Below are positions 1-9,451 of a stretch of DNA of 64,000 nt, one piece after another. The DNA comes from Chryseobacterium takakiae (lineage in GTDB: Bacteria > Bacteroidota > Bacteroidia > Flavobacteriales > Weeksellaceae). Each line of letters begins with the position of its first letter. Position 1 is the first letter of the stretch. The stretch lies in contig NZ_FQVO01000001.1 of the NCBI RefSeq assembly GCF_900129385.1, forward strand, positions 372,001 through 436,000. Direction: 5' to 3'. The position numbers and the translations under genes are program-made. The notes beneath the pieces are model-generated. The model was not told the DNA's origin and searched no databases. It saw only the letters and a list, made by a program, of their open reading frames with translations.

Positions 1-3
1 AAT

Positions 4-1248
4 ATGCCTGTTTTTAAACCTTTTCGCGGAATAAGACCTCATAAAGACTATGAGAGTACTTTCCCTACTCATCCTCTTGATAACTTCAGCCAGGAAGAGA
101 TAGCGGAAAAAGCTCAAGTTGAAGATACTTACATCAATATGATAAAACCTTATGTTGTAAGTAAATCCAAAGATATTGATAGGAATTTAAGAAAAATCCG
201 TTCTACATTTGAAGAACTGATGGACGAAAACAAGCTCGTTCAGGACAATTCGGCCTATTATCTTTATGAGCAGATCTATCCCAACAAACAGGTTTTCAGA
301 GGTCTTTTAGGATTGGCAAGTATTGAAGATTTCTGGAACGGAAAAATCAAAAGGCACGAAAGCACCATTCCGCAGAAAAAGGAAAAACTTGCGCATTACC
401 TGGAAAAGGTGAACCTTCAGGCAGAACCGGTATTGCTTACCTACCCTGCCAATTCCAAGATTGAGCTTCTCATGAACCATGAGGAAAAGAATGTTCCGAT
501 CTTTAATCACGTCGATACCAAAGGAATCAGGCATAAAATCTGGAGGATTGATAACCGTCTTAAATTACAGCAGTTCAAGGAAGTGATTGACCAGATCGAC
601 TCTTTTTATATTGCAGACGGACACCACAGAATAGGATCTACCGCACTGAACGCCAAACATCAGAAAGAAAAAAACAAAAGACATAACGGAACAGAACTTT
701 ACAACTTTGTCTACAGCTTTATCGTTTCCAACCAGTCGATTAAAATCCATGATTACAACCGGATCGTAACCGATCTTAACGGACTCTCAAACGAAGAATT
801 TTTAAAAGAGCTGGAAACCTATTTCCTCATCCATGAAAAAGGAGAAACAGCATATTTCCCTTCTCAGAAATTCCATATCTCGATGTATATGGACGGCAAA
901 TTCTACTCGCTCCACGTAAAACATGATCTGCGTTCACAGGAAATGTCTCTGGATAACCTGGATCACCATCTTCTTGACAAATATGTTTTCAAGAATATTT
1001 TAAAAATCGAAGATCCGGACAGCTCTGAAAAAATCGATTATATCAAAGGAACGTCCAATATTGAAGGAATCAATCATCTTAAAGAAAAAATAGACAGCGG
1101 AGCAGGAAAAGCAGGATTCGGGATTTACCCCGTAAGCTTTAATGATATGATTAAAATTTCAGATTTAAAGTTGAGCATGCCTCCGAAATGCACATTCATT
1201 GAGCCCAAATTGGTTACCGCACTCCTAATGTACGATATGAAACAATAA
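4..1248 (+). CDS. DUF1015 family protein
   Basis: A 414-residue soluble protein that matches the DUF1015 family from end to end, including the family signature ADGHHRIGS at about residues 204-212. The biochemical role of DUF1015 is not established. From general knowledge, in Bacteroidetes these genes often lie beside the serine genes serC and serA, which would be to the left of this window, so a link to serine metabolism is only an association. The start is the ATG at position 4, so the gene seems complete although the window begins just before it. No signal peptide or membrane segment is visible. The family call is firm; the function is unknown. Confidence 0.85.
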   Translation: MPVFKPFRGIRPHKDYESTFPTHPLDNFSQEEIAEKAQVEDTYINMIKPYVVSKSKDIDRNLRKIRSTFEELMDENKLVQDNSAYYLYEQIYPNKQVFRGLLGLASIEDFWNGKIKRHESTIPQKKEKLAHYLEKVNLQAEPVLLTYPANSKIELLMNHEEKNVPIFNHVDTKGIRHKIWRIDNRLKLQQFKEVIDQIDSFYIADGHHRIGSTALNAKHQKEKNKRHNGTELYNFVYSFIVSNQSIKIHDYNRIVTDLNGLSNEEFLKELETYFLIHEKGETAYFPSQKFHISMYMDGKFYSLHVKHDLRSQEMSLDNLDHHLLDKYVFKNILKIEDPDSSEKIDYIKGTSNIEGINHLKEKIDSGAGKAGFGIYPVSFNDMIKISDLKLSMPPKCTFIEPKLVTALLMYDMKQ

Positions 1249-1299
1249 TACTAACCATTTTTTCCTTACTTTTAGCATGGAAAAAGAACGGTAAAATAA

Positions 1300-2706
1300 A
1301 TGAAAAAGATCTTCATTATCATTCCACTCTTTTTGGGTGGATTTTTATTTTCTCAGAAAAAACCGGTAAAAAAACCGGTACGAAAGGCTGCCATTACCCA
1401 AAAGCTCAATTATCATGATGAGTTTAAAAAAATTTCGGATGAAATCATGGTGAATGGTACGGCTTATAATAATCTGGGAGAACTTACCAAAGGGATAGGG
1501 TCACGCTTCAGCGCTACTACGGGATATATGAAAGCGGCAGAATGGGCAGAAAGAAAGCTGAAGGAAATAGGCGTGGAAATGATCTGGAGACAGGAAGCAA
1601 AAGTTCCGGTGTGGATAAGAGGAAGAGAATCTCTTCAGATAAAAGCAGGAAACGGTGACTGGAAAAATATCAGGATGCTGTCCTTCGGAAACTCTGAAGG
1701 TACCGGAGGGAAAGATCTTACAGGCGAAATTGTATTAATGAGTAGTGTAACGGAGCTCAACGCCACTTCAATAGGTCAGCTGAAGGATAAAATTGTTTTC
1801 GTAAATCTTCCGATGGATCCGAAAATTATCAATACCAGTGATTCCTATCTTATTGCCGCAAAATCTAAGCTTATCTCCCCTTCCGTGATTGCTTTAACAG
1901 GTGCAAAAGCGTTAATTATACGCTCATTGACCACAGCCAACGACGATACGCCACATGCGAAGATGATTTATTATGAACCGGATGATAAAGTTAAAATCCC
2001 GGCACTGACCATCGGAGCGAGATCTGCAGACGAGCTTGAAAAGCTGCTGAAAAAACAGAAAGTTATCGCTAAAATCAATATGACCGCAGAATCAAAGGGT
2101 GAAACCAGAAACCCTAATATCATTGCAGAAATACCCGGAAAAAAAGATTCTAATGTAATTCTTCTTGGTGCACAGCTGGATTCCTGGGATTTTGGTGAAG
2201 GTGCAATTGATGACGGAACCGGCGTTGTTCAGTGTATAGAAGTCCTGAGAACTTTGAAAGCGCTCGGTATTGAAAACAGGCATACCATCCGTGTGGTTTT
2301 TTTCGCTAACAGTGAAAATGGCGGACAGGGCCGCGAGATGTATGCTGCTTATGTGAAAAAGAAAGAGGAAAGACATATTTTTGCACTGGGAACCGATGCA
2401 GGAGGATATTCCCCTAGAGGTTTTTCTCTGGACATGTCTCCCCAAAGAAGACGGCAGATTTTCGAGTGGAAAAACTACTTTCTTCCTTACGGAGTCTACG
2501 ATTTTGATCAGACAGATGCCATTCAGGATATTTCTCCATTAAAAAAACTGGATATTCCTTTGGCTGAGCTGGTTGTAGATACTCAAAGATATTTCGATTA
2601 TCATCATTCTGAACAGGATACTTTTGATAAAGTGAATAAAAGAGAGCTGCTGCTTGGCGCCGTTGCCATGACACAAATGATCTTTATGATCGATAAAAAC
2701 TGGTAA
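1300..2706 (+). CDS. Exported M28-family peptidase homologue, probably catalytically inactive
   Basis: A 468-residue protein with an N-terminal signal peptide (about residues 1-18) and an M28 aminopeptidase/carboxypeptidase-Q type fold. It is a clear paralogue of the gene at 3639-4994. In that copy the metal-site segment reads GGHLDSWD, HDDG and NEENG. Here the same places read GAQLDSWD, IDDG and NSENG, so the first zinc-ligand histidine is Gln292 and the general-base glutamate is Ser338. The remaining ligands (Asp304, Glu339, Asp366, His435/436) are kept. By M28 family knowledge such a protein should not hydrolyse peptides, and it may bind them or have another role. The reading frame is full length, so it is not an ordinary pseudogene. 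Confidence 0.85.
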   Translation: MKKIFIIIPLFLGGFLFSQKKPVKKPVRKAAITQKLNYHDEFKKISDEIMVNGTAYNNLGELTKGIGSRFSATTGYMKAAEWAERKLKEIGVEMIWRQEAKVPVWIRGRESLQIKAGNGDWKNIRMLSFGNSEGTGGKDLTGEIVLMSSVTELNATSIGQLKDKIVFVNLPMDPKIINTSDSYLIAAKSKLISPSVIALTGAKALIIRSLTTANDDTPHAKMIYYEPDDKVKIPALTIGARSADELEKLLKKQKVIAKINMTAESKGETRNPNIIAEIPGKKDSNVILLGAQLDSWDFGEGAIDDGTGVVQCIEVLRTLKALGIENRHTIRVVFFANSENGGQGREMYAAYVKKKEERHIFALGTDAGGYSPRGFSLDMSPQRRRQIFEWKNYFLPYGVYDFDQTDAIQDISPLKKLDIPLAELVVDTQRYFDYHHSEQDTFDKVNKRELLLGAVAMTQMIFMIDKNW

Positions 2707-2790
2707 TAGTGAAATAAGCTTGTATTTCGTTGTCAAGTTTACGCCTTTGTTTACCTTAAACATAAGCATCTTAATTAAAAAAACTTTGTA

Positions 2791-2798
2791 TAGCTTTG
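2791..2798 (+). promoter_or_regulatory. Putative Bacteroidetes -7 promoter element
   Basis: The sequence TAGCTTTG fits the TAnnTTTG -7 consensus of Bacteroidetes and lies 34 bases before the ATG at 2833. No convincing -33 TTTG is seen at the right distance, so only the -7 half is supported. Confidence 0.4.
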
Positions 2799-2832
2799 CG
2801 TTTTATAAAAACAACCACCATAAAAAAAGCAT

Positions 2833-3297
2833 ATGGAAATCATCAAACCTGATCTGAAACCCGAACTCTTCACCGATACCAAAACCCAAGCACTCTATGA
2901 CCAGTTTCAACAACTGCTGAATGAACTCGGAAAAAATAAAATTTCACCTGAAACGGCAGAGAAGATTAACCGCGGGACGGCAGTAATCAATTCCACGAAC
3001 TTGCGTGACAAAGATTTATACAAACTGCTGAAGCAAAAACAAAACGACATCATTAAAATCTTAGAAAAAGAACACAAGATTGTCCCTAAAAACTACTACC
3101 GCAATTTGTGGATGGCTGTTGGAATGGGCGCATTCGGAGTGCCGATTGGTGTTGCTTTCGGGCTGCTTATTCATAATATTGCATTGCTCAGCATCGGATT
3201 GCCTATCGGGCTAGGCATTGGTGTTGTAGTGGGCAGTTCTCTCGATAAAAAAGCGGAGGCGGAAGGCAGACAGCTGGATGTCGAAATTAAAGCGTAA
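2833..3297 (+). CDS. Hypothetical protein with two C-terminal membrane segments
   Basis: A 154-residue protein I do not recognise. Residues 1-90 are charged and predicted helical, with many Lys and Glu. Residues about 92-113 and 116-136 are Gly/Ile/Val-rich hydrophobic stretches that would form a membrane hairpin, followed by a short charged tail. There is no signal peptide. It lies alone between the two M28 paralogues on the same strand and has its own candidate -7 promoter element. It could be a small inner-membrane protein with a cytoplasmic helical domain; nothing in the sequence suggests a specific function. Confidence 0.7.
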   Translation: MEIIKPDLKPELFTDTKTQALYDQFQQLLNELGKNKISPETAEKINRGTAVINSTNLRDKDLYKLLKQKQNDIIKILEKEHKIVPKNYYRNLWMAVGMGAFGVPIGVAFGLLIHNIALLSIGLPIGLGIGVVVGSSLDKKAEAEGRQLDVEIKA

Positions 3298-3638
3298 CAT
3301 GAAAGGCAGCATCAATTAACATTAAGAGGCTATGAAATTTTACTACGTGATTTTTTATAGTTTTATTCTTAAATTTCTCAATTCAATAAACTTTGTTTAT
3401 TTTTCAATTTAACATTAAGAATTTCAGTAAATTAAGTTGAAACGAATTAAGAAACCAATTAATTGTTTTATTAAGTTTTTTAAGACAATTCTCTTAACTT
3501 TCTTAATGTTAAAAATAATTTATAATGTAAGCATACTAAAGCTATTAATGAGTTTAATAAATTAATTTGAAACTATTGTATGCTTTCTTTCACTACGAAG
3601 TTTACCCACCAACCCATTATAAATAGGATTAACAATAC
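3298..3638. repeat. Gene-free AT-rich stretch with a dispersed repeat copy
   Basis: This 341-base gap has no plausible gene. From about 3375 to 3515 it carries an AT-rich module (AATAAACTTTGTTT, then CATTAAGAATTTCAG, then TTAAGAAACCAAT and TTTATTAAGTTTTTTAAG). Related modules occur twice at 21640-21935 and once near 59380-59465. The module has many TTAA and TTAAGAA words that are partly self-complementary. I see no promoter in it for the M28 gene downstream beyond general AT-richness. Confidence 0.55.
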
Positions 3639-4994
3639 ATGAAAAATATTTTAAGCACCCTACTTATAGCCGGAAGCATCGCTGTTTCCGCACAGGCAAA
3701 AGAAGACTCCCTACAATTTGCAAAGATTTCTACGGAAATTTTAAATAAAGGAAAAGCATACAACGAGCTGAGAGATTTAACCAAAAATATCGGCCACCGT
3801 CTCAGCGGTTCCGAATCCTATGAAAAGGCCGTAAAGTGGGCTGAACAAAAGCTCCGTGATGCGGGAGCCGACAAAGTATGGCTTCAGGAAGTCATGGTCC
3901 CGGTGTGGGTAAGAGGAAAAGAATCGCTGCAGATCAAAACGTCCAACGGAAACTGGAAAAGTTTAAAAATGCTTTCGCTGGGCAATTCTGAAGGAACGGG
4001 CGGAAAAGATGTTACCGGCGAGATCATCATGGTTCGTTCGATGGAAGAATACGAAAAACTTTCCCCGGAACAGGTGAAAGATAAAATTGTGTTCTTCAAT
4101 TACCCTTTCAGCCAGTCTTATATTGAAACATTTCGAGGATATGGTGATGCAGCGAAATACAGAACAACGGCGGCTTCTTTAACTGCAAAAAAAGGAGGTA
4201 AATTTGCCATCATCCGTTCGCTTTCTTCTGCTTTTGACGATGTTCCGCATACCGGAGCAATGCGTTACGCAGACGGCAAGAAAATTCCTGCAGTAGCCAT
4301 CGGAAGCACTACTGCAGATGAGCTTGCCAAACTGCTGCAATCCCAAAAAGTTACGGCAAAGCTTAATTCCAACTGCGGGATGAAAGGCGAGAAGCTGTCC
4401 CACTCTGTGATCGGGGAAATTACCGGTAAGAAAGATCAAAGCGTGATTGTAGTCGGTGGCCACCTCGATTCCTGGGATGTGGGCGAAGGTGCTCATGACG
4501 ACGGAGCAGGAATCGTTCAGAGTATCGAAGTATTAAGAACCTTTAAAAACTTAGGAATACGAAATAACCACACCATCCGGGTCGTATGTTTTGCCAATGA
4601 AGAAAACGGGGTTAAAGGCGGTGTTCAGTATGGAAAAACAGCCAAAGAAAGCAATGAGAAACATCTGTTTGCCATAGAATCCGATGCGGGCGGATTTACC
4701 CCGAGAGGAATTTCCCTGGATATGGACCAGGAAAAAAGAAAGCAGATCCAAAGCTGGTCGGAACTCTTTTTACCGTACGGAATTTATGATTTTAAAAATA
4801 CCTATTCCGGAACAGATCTTTATCCGCTTCACGATATGGGAATTCCGGCTGCAGAGCTGGTTCCGGATTCTCAGCGGTATTTTGATATCCATCACACAGA
4901 AGAAGACACATTTGAAAAGGTAAACCGACGGGAACTTCTTTTGGGCGCAGTAGCCATGACCCAGCTTATTTATATGATCGATAAAAACTGGTAA
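3639..4994 (+). CDS. Exported M28-family zinc peptidase
   Basis: A 451-residue secreted peptidase with a signal peptide ending near Ala20. The M28 metal site is intact: His275 (GGHLDSWD), Asp287 (HDDG), the general base Glu321 and ligand Glu322 (NEENG), Asp349 (ESDAGG) and His418/419 (DIHHTEEDT). The pattern is closest to the M28B carboxypeptidase-Q-like branch, whose members remove single residues from peptides in the periplasm or outside the cell. A protease-associated-like insert lies at about residues 120-240. It is the active paralogue of the altered copy at 1300-2706, and a terminator follows directly. Substrate preference cannot be read from the sequence. Confidence 0.9.
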   Translation: MKNILSTLLIAGSIAVSAQAKEDSLQFAKISTEILNKGKAYNELRDLTKNIGHRLSGSESYEKAVKWAEQKLRDAGADKVWLQEVMVPVWVRGKESLQIKTSNGNWKSLKMLSLGNSEGTGGKDVTGEIIMVRSMEEYEKLSPEQVKDKIVFFNYPFSQSYIETFRGYGDAAKYRTTAASLTAKKGGKFAIIRSLSSAFDDVPHTGAMRYADGKKIPAVAIGSTTADELAKLLQSQKVTAKLNSNCGMKGEKLSHSVIGEITGKKDQSVIVVGGHLDSWDVGEGAHDDGAGIVQSIEVLRTFKNLGIRNNHTIRVVCFANEENGVKGGVQYGKTAKESNEKHLFAIESDAGGFTPRGISLDMDQEKRKQIQSWSELFLPYGIYDFKNTYSGTDLYPLHDMGIPAAELVPDSQRYFDIHHTEEDTFEKVNRRELLLGAVAMTQLIYMIDKNW

Positions 4995-5003
4995 TATATT
5001 CAA

Positions 5004-5033
5004 CCGTTCTTTTTAAGAGCGGTTTTTTTATGA
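5004..5033 (+). terminator. Rho-independent terminator after M28 peptidase
   Basis: ACCGTTCT and AGAGCGGT form an 8-bp stem with one G-T pair and a short TTTTA loop, followed by a run of seven T. It begins about 10 bases after the stop codon. Confidence 0.75.
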
Positions 5034-5316
5034 GGTGATTTCTTGTCCCATTTCCCGAAAACCTGCTTGTTACTTTTAAAACAACAATACGTTGTCAAAC
5101 AATGAAATATTGTATGACTGTTTGTGTTGATTTGATAAAGCGCTTGATCTAATCTGGGCAATCTGCAGGATCAGCGGGATACTAATTACGGAGAATTACT
5201 GATAAGCATTAGATATTTAACGCTACGATCGCAAAGCAATGTGTTATTGCTTGTTAATTTTCGCTCGCAAGGGCACTTTGTTCAGCAAGTGATAGCATTG
5301 TTTTAATGTAATTATA

Positions 5317-5430
5317 AATCTCTTGAAATACATCTATCATTTGCTGAGTAGAACGCCTTTGCGAACGGAAATAATCAACAAATATTAATTCAATAACCAA
5401 GCGATCCTAGCGCTAAGAAAATAAAAGCTT
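5317..5430. repeat. Left flanking direct repeat of the 389-bp array
   Basis: This stretch begins AATCTCTTGAAATACATC and continues through TTTGCTGAGTAGAACGCC, CTTTGCGAACGGA and GCGCTAAGAAAATAAAAG. The same words in the same order and direction occur at 7085-7194 on the other side of the tandem array, with about 15-20% differences. Confidence 0.6.
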
Positions 5431-7084
5431 TTTTTGGTTGTCCGCTTATTAAACTAAGGCTTCGACAAGCTCAGCCTGACATCGCTAAGAACAAAACGTT
5501 AGTATTAGAGCTGTCACACTGAGCTTGTCGAAGTGTTTAATATAAATCCGTAATTTTCAAGTTAGAAAATAATAGCCGTTTATTTTGTAGACATTTAAAT
5601 TTTTTCAGCCACTTATGCAAAGCAATATATTATTGTGTATAGGTTTTCAATCGCAAAGATGATGATAAGTAACTTCATTATTTAGGGAGCAAAGTTTAAT
5701 CAACAAGTTGATTTGATGAAGTGCATGATCTAATCTGCGTTATCTGTGCAATCTGCGGGATATAATAAAATCTGATTTAATGATAAACCTTTGCAGCACT
5801 TGCAATAAAACAAAGCTTTTTTTTGGTTGTCCGCTTATTAAACTAAGGCTTCGACAGGCTCAGCCTGACATCGCCAAGAACAAAACGTTAGTATTAGAAC
5901 TGTCACACTGAGCTTGTCGAAGTGTTTAATATAAATCCGTAATTTTCAAGTTAGAAAATAATAGCCGTTTATTTTGTAGACATTTAAATTTTTTCAGCCA
6001 CTTATGCAAAGCAATATATTATTGTGTATAGGTTTTCAATCGCAAAGATGATGATAAGTAACTTCATTATTTAGGGAGCAAAGTTTAATCAACAAGTTGA
6101 TTTGATGAAGCGCATGATCTAATCTGCGTTATCTGTGCAATCTGCGGGATATAATAAAATCTGATTTAATGATAAACCTTTGCAGCACTTGCAATAAAAA
6201 CAAAGCTTTTTTTGGTTGTCCGCTTATTAAACTAAGGCTTCGACAGGCTCAGCCTGACATCGCTAAGAACAAAACGTTAGTATTAGAGCTGTCACACTGA
6301 GCTTGTCGAAATATTTAATATAAATCCGTAATTTTCAAGTTAGAAAATAATAGCCGTTTATTTTGTAGACATTTAAATTTTTTCAGCCACTTATGCAAAG
6401 CAATATATTATTGTGTATAGGTTTTCAATCGCAAAGATGATGATAAGTAACTTCATTATTTAGGGAGCAAAGTTTAATCAACAAGTTGATTTGATGAAGC
6501 GCATGATCTAATCTGCGTTATCTGTGCAATCTGCGGGATATAATAAAATCTGATTTAATGATAAACCTTTGCAGCACTTGCGCTAAAAACAAAGCTTTTT
6601 TTGGTTGTCTGCTTATTAAACTAAGGCTTCGACAGGCTCAGCCTGACATCGCTAAAAACAAACGTTAGTATTAGAGCTGTCACACTGAGCTTGTCGAAGT
6701 GTTTAATATAAATCCGTAATTTTCAAGTTAGAAAATAATAACCGTTTATTTTGTAGACATTTAAATTTTTTCAGCCACTTATGCAAAGCAATATATTATT
6801 GTGTATAGGTTTTCAATCGCAAAGATGATGATAAGTAACTTCATTATTTAGGGAGCAAAGTTTAATCAACAAGTTGATTTGATGAAGCGCATGATCTAAT
6901 CTGCGTTATCTGTGTAATCTGCGGGATATAATAAAATCTGATTTAATGATAAACCTTTGCAGCACTTGCGCTAAAAACAAAGCTTTTTTTGGTTGTCTGC
7001 TTATTAAACTAAGGCTTCGACAGGCTCAGCCTGACATCGCTAAGAACAAAACATTAGTATTAGAGTTGTCACACTGAGCTTGTC
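5427..7084. repeat. 389-bp tandem repeat array, four full units plus a partial fifth
   Basis: The word GGTTGTCYGC recurs at 5436, 5825, 6214, 6603 and 6991, giving periods of 389, 389, 389 and 388 bases. Units differ by only a few bases and single indels. Each unit holds an inverted pair (CTTCGACARGCTCAGCCTGACA and TGTCACACTGAGCTTGTCGAAG), then TTTTCAAGTTAGAAAATAAT, then ATTATTTAGGGAGCAAAG, then AATCTGCGTTATCTGTGCAA. No unit has a convincing open frame, so this is a non-coding array. The inner palindromes resemble short interspersed repeats common in Bacteroidetes genomes. The fifth unit stops inside its second palindrome arm, where the right flanking repeat begins. Confidence 0.9.
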
Positions 7085-7194
7085 AATCTCTTGAAACACA
7101 TCTATCATTTGCTGAGTATAACGCCTTTGCGAACGGAGTTAAGTGCAATATTTTTATTAAATAACAAAGCGTTCTCTGCGCTAAAAATAAAAGA
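7085..7194. repeat. Right flanking direct repeat of the 389-bp array
   Basis: A diverged copy of 5317-5430 in the same direction. It replaces the second half of the fifth array unit, so the array is embedded in a larger duplicated frame. Confidence 0.6.
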
Positions 7195-7295
7195 TACTAT
7201 TGTTTTTCTCCCGCTGATTTTGCAGATTTTGCAGATTTATTGTAGGATAAAACTATTCCGATATAGTAATTATCGTCTGAAACGAACAAACAAAA

Positions 7296-8459
7296 TTACT
7301 TCAAATACACCTTTTTATTCATTTGTATATCAATGATTTTACCGCCTCGTTTTATCTGTAATTTAAGGCTGTCCAAATCTTTTTCTACACGATTAATGAA
7401 ATAATAACACGACTTTTCTTTATCAAGGTTCTGTAAAGAAATTCCATTGATGCTGAGAATGGCATCTCCTATTTTCAGCGGAAAATTGTCTTCTTCAAAC
7501 ACAAAAGTCACCATTGCATTACCGTCAACAAAGCGGTAGCTGAACCCAAACGACTCAAGGGTTGGCGGACTTTTAGCAATTCTTTTCATGTAGATATTGC
7601 TGTTTTTCCAGTCGAGGATGAAGGTGAAATCTTTCAAGAACTCATTGCCGATAAGATCGGTTTTCCCGGTTCCTATTCTTTCATCCTGAAAGAGCGTATT
7701 TCCCATCTTCAGGGAATCGGTGCGGAAAATATATCCTGCTGCCGGAGTAGCGGTCCCGAAAGCACCGGTCGTACGTGTCCCGAATGTTTTGATGACATGC
7801 TGAAAGGTCTTCGGATTGATGCCGTCACCGGAAACTTCCAGTCTGCCAGTAAACCCGGTGTCGAAAGTGAGTTTTATATCTCTGTTGAGAAGCGATGCGG
7901 TAATAGTCGGTGTTTTTTGGGGCTGACTTTCAAAAGGAATGACGATGTCATAGTCCTTCACGTTAAAGTTGGAAAGATCTGCAGAGGCTTCCAATACATT
8001 TTCGGAATAGTTGATTTTCCAGAAGAGTTTGGCCATCTGATTGGCTCCGATAATGCCATCCACTTTCAGGCAGCCCAGTTCCGCCGAATTGAGATCCAGC
8101 ACAATCGCGCCTACATTTTTGAACACAAGGTGATCCACTTTCATTTCAGGAAGTTCGGTGAAGATCTGCTGCTGCACCTTTTCATCAGAATCTTTGATCG
8201 ATCTTTTGTATTTTTTTCTGAGGTTGAGTTCTTTGTAAATCGCCTGGGAAATAACCGTCGGCGCCCCGGAATCGAAAATGAAGTTGTAGGTTTTCCCGCT
8301 GATGTCCACCTTTACAAACGGCAGGTTGTTTTCATATCTCAGACTGACTTTTTCAACAGGCTGCTGCAGCTGCACCTCCCCTTTTTCAAAAAAGTTTTTA
8401 CCCTGCCCGAAAACCGTAACTGCTGAACATAAGAAAAAAGTGTAGAGGATTTTTATCAT
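7296..8459 (-). CDS. Exported two-lobed retropepsin-like aspartic protease with C-terminal PDZ domain
   Basis: A 387-residue protein with a signal peptide (about residues 1-18). It has two clan-AA aspartic protease motifs: DSGAPT with Asp63 and DTGFTG with Asp200. Each is followed by a hydrophobic segment ending in GIIGAN or GNEFL, so both lobes sit on one chain. Residues about 305-380 form a PDZ domain, including PLKIGDAILSINGI. Such proteins are common in Bacteroidetes and act in the periplasm or at the surface; substrates are mostly unknown. The start ATG lies only 38 bases after the stop of the DUF4435 gene on the same strand, so the AT-rich cassette was apparently placed directly upstream of it. 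Confidence 0.85.
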   Translation of the reverse strand: MIKILYTFFLCSAVTVFGQGKNFFEKGEVQLQQPVEKVSLRYENNLPFVKVDISGKTYNFIFDSGAPTVISQAIYKELNLRKKYKRSIKDSDEKVQQQIFTELPEMKVDHLVFKNVGAIVLDLNSAELGCLKVDGIIGANQMAKLFWKINYSENVLEASADLSNFNVKDYDIVIPFESQPQKTPTITASLLNRDIKLTFDTGFTGRLEVSGDGINPKTFQHVIKTFGTRTTGAFGTATPAAGYIFRTDSLKMGNTLFQDERIGTGKTDLIGNEFLKDFTFILDWKNSNIYMKRIAKSPPTLESFGFSYRFVDGNAMVTFVFEEDNFPLKIGDAILSINGISLQNLDKEKSCYYFINRVEKDLDSLKLQIKRGGKIIDIQMNKKVYLK

Positions 8460-8497
8460 GGACTTATTTTATGGCTAAAATAAGGTTTATAGTATAA

Positions 8498-9451
8498 CTA
8501 ATTTATAGTATCTATAAATTCTTTTAATTTTATTGGAAGTTTTACTTTATTATTCAATATTTGAAAGATATTGCTTTCATTTACTTGTATTAACAGTTTT
8601 GGTCTTATTAATTTTTTGTTAGGTGCATTTGCGTTAAATTTTTTGACTTCTTTGGATATCTCTAATACTATTTCCTCAGAAATATATTTTAGATATAAAA
8701 ACATAAAATACAAATCATATTTACCTCTTATAAATTTTTGAGGTTTAGACTCCAAATCAATTTTCTTGTAGAATTCTTTTATCTCTGGCAAACTAAAATT
8801 ATCACATCCTGTTTTATCACAAATATATTTAAAAGATGTTTCATATGAACCTAAATCCTTCTTTTTTAAAATCCCTTCTTTATTTATAAAAAACAAATCT
8901 GATATTTTAATATCATTAAAATTTACCTTATAATTATGTTTTCTACAATACATCATCCATGCAGAAATTTTTTTTAACTGTCCAATATATTCTTTGTGTT
9001 GAATTTTAAAATTTTCGACCGCTAAATTTATAATTGTCTCATCACTAATTAAGCAATTATCTATAATGAATTTTCTTAATGTATGTTCGTCCACAAGATA
9101 ATTTTCAATAGAGTAAAGTTCTGTTATAAATATATTATCGTCTTCGTATAATTCTTGACCAATGTAATCATCAAAATCTTTATCTATAAAAAATAAAATC
9201 CTTTTTTTACTATAAAAATTCCAATCAAGACTTTTATGGTTGTCAATAACATTTCCTTTACCATTACAAACAATAAATTTCAATTCATTTTCTATATTTC
9301 TCTCAATAAATTGACTATAAAAAGAAATATCTTCAATGCCTTCAACAAAACAAAAAATTGTATTATCATCACTTTTATACTGTGAAATTATTTTTATGTA
9401 TGACGCAGCTGGTGATAAAACTTTTTCATCAAGAATATCTAATAAGCTCAT
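8498..9451 (-). CDS. DUF4435 (TOPRIM-like) protein, AriB-like effector of a PARIS-type defence system
   Basis: A 317-residue protein with the DUF4435 pattern. The N-terminal strand CFVEGIEDISFY carries Glu37 and Glu40-Asp41, FFIDKDFDDY carries Asp90 and Asp92, and ELYSIENYL lies at about 112-119. A glutamate followed by a D-x-D motif is the TOPRIM metal site. In PARIS systems a DUF4435 protein (AriB) is the nuclease effector held by an ATPase (AriA) and released by phage anti-restriction proteins to cleave host tRNA. Here the ATG overlaps the stop of the ATPase gene by four bases (ATGA), as expected for a coupled pair. The PARIS assignment is by architecture; other ATPase/DUF4435 pairs exist. 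Confidence 0.8.
   Translation of the reverse strand: MSLLDILDEKVLSPAASYIKIISQYKSDDNTIFCFVEGIEDISFYSQFIERNIENELKFIVCNGKGNVIDNHKSLDWNFYSKKRILFFIDKDFDDYIGQELYEDDNIFITELYSIENYLVDEHTLRKFIIDNCLISDETIINLAVENFKIQHKEYIGQLKKISAWMMYCRKHNYKVNFNDIKISDLFFINKEGILKKKDLGSYETSFKYICDKTGCDNFSLPEIKEFYKKIDLESKPQKFIRGKYDLYFMFLYLKYISEEIVLEISKEVKKFNANAPNKKLIRPKLLIQVNESNIFQILNNKVKLPIKLKEFIDTIN

Noticed and set aside
1300..2706. Pseudogene
   Set aside because: The frame is complete, with signal peptide and most of the metal site, so functional change is more likely than decay.
5427..7084. CRISPR array
   Set aside because: The units are 389 bp and nearly identical throughout, without short repeats separated by unique spacers, and no cas genes are present.
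7091..7336. 81-residue plus-strand frame after the repeat array
   Set aside because: It begins within the flanking repeat and has no recognisable start context or domain.
7797..8426. 209-residue plus-strand frame
   Set aside because: It is antisense to the aspartic protease gene, which has a signal peptide and catalytic motifs; the plus-strand frame shows no recognisable domain.
8487..8511. TTATAGTAT direct repeats as cassette attachment site
   Set aside because: Only nine bases long in very AT-rich sequence, with no matching copy at the other end of the cassette near 11600.
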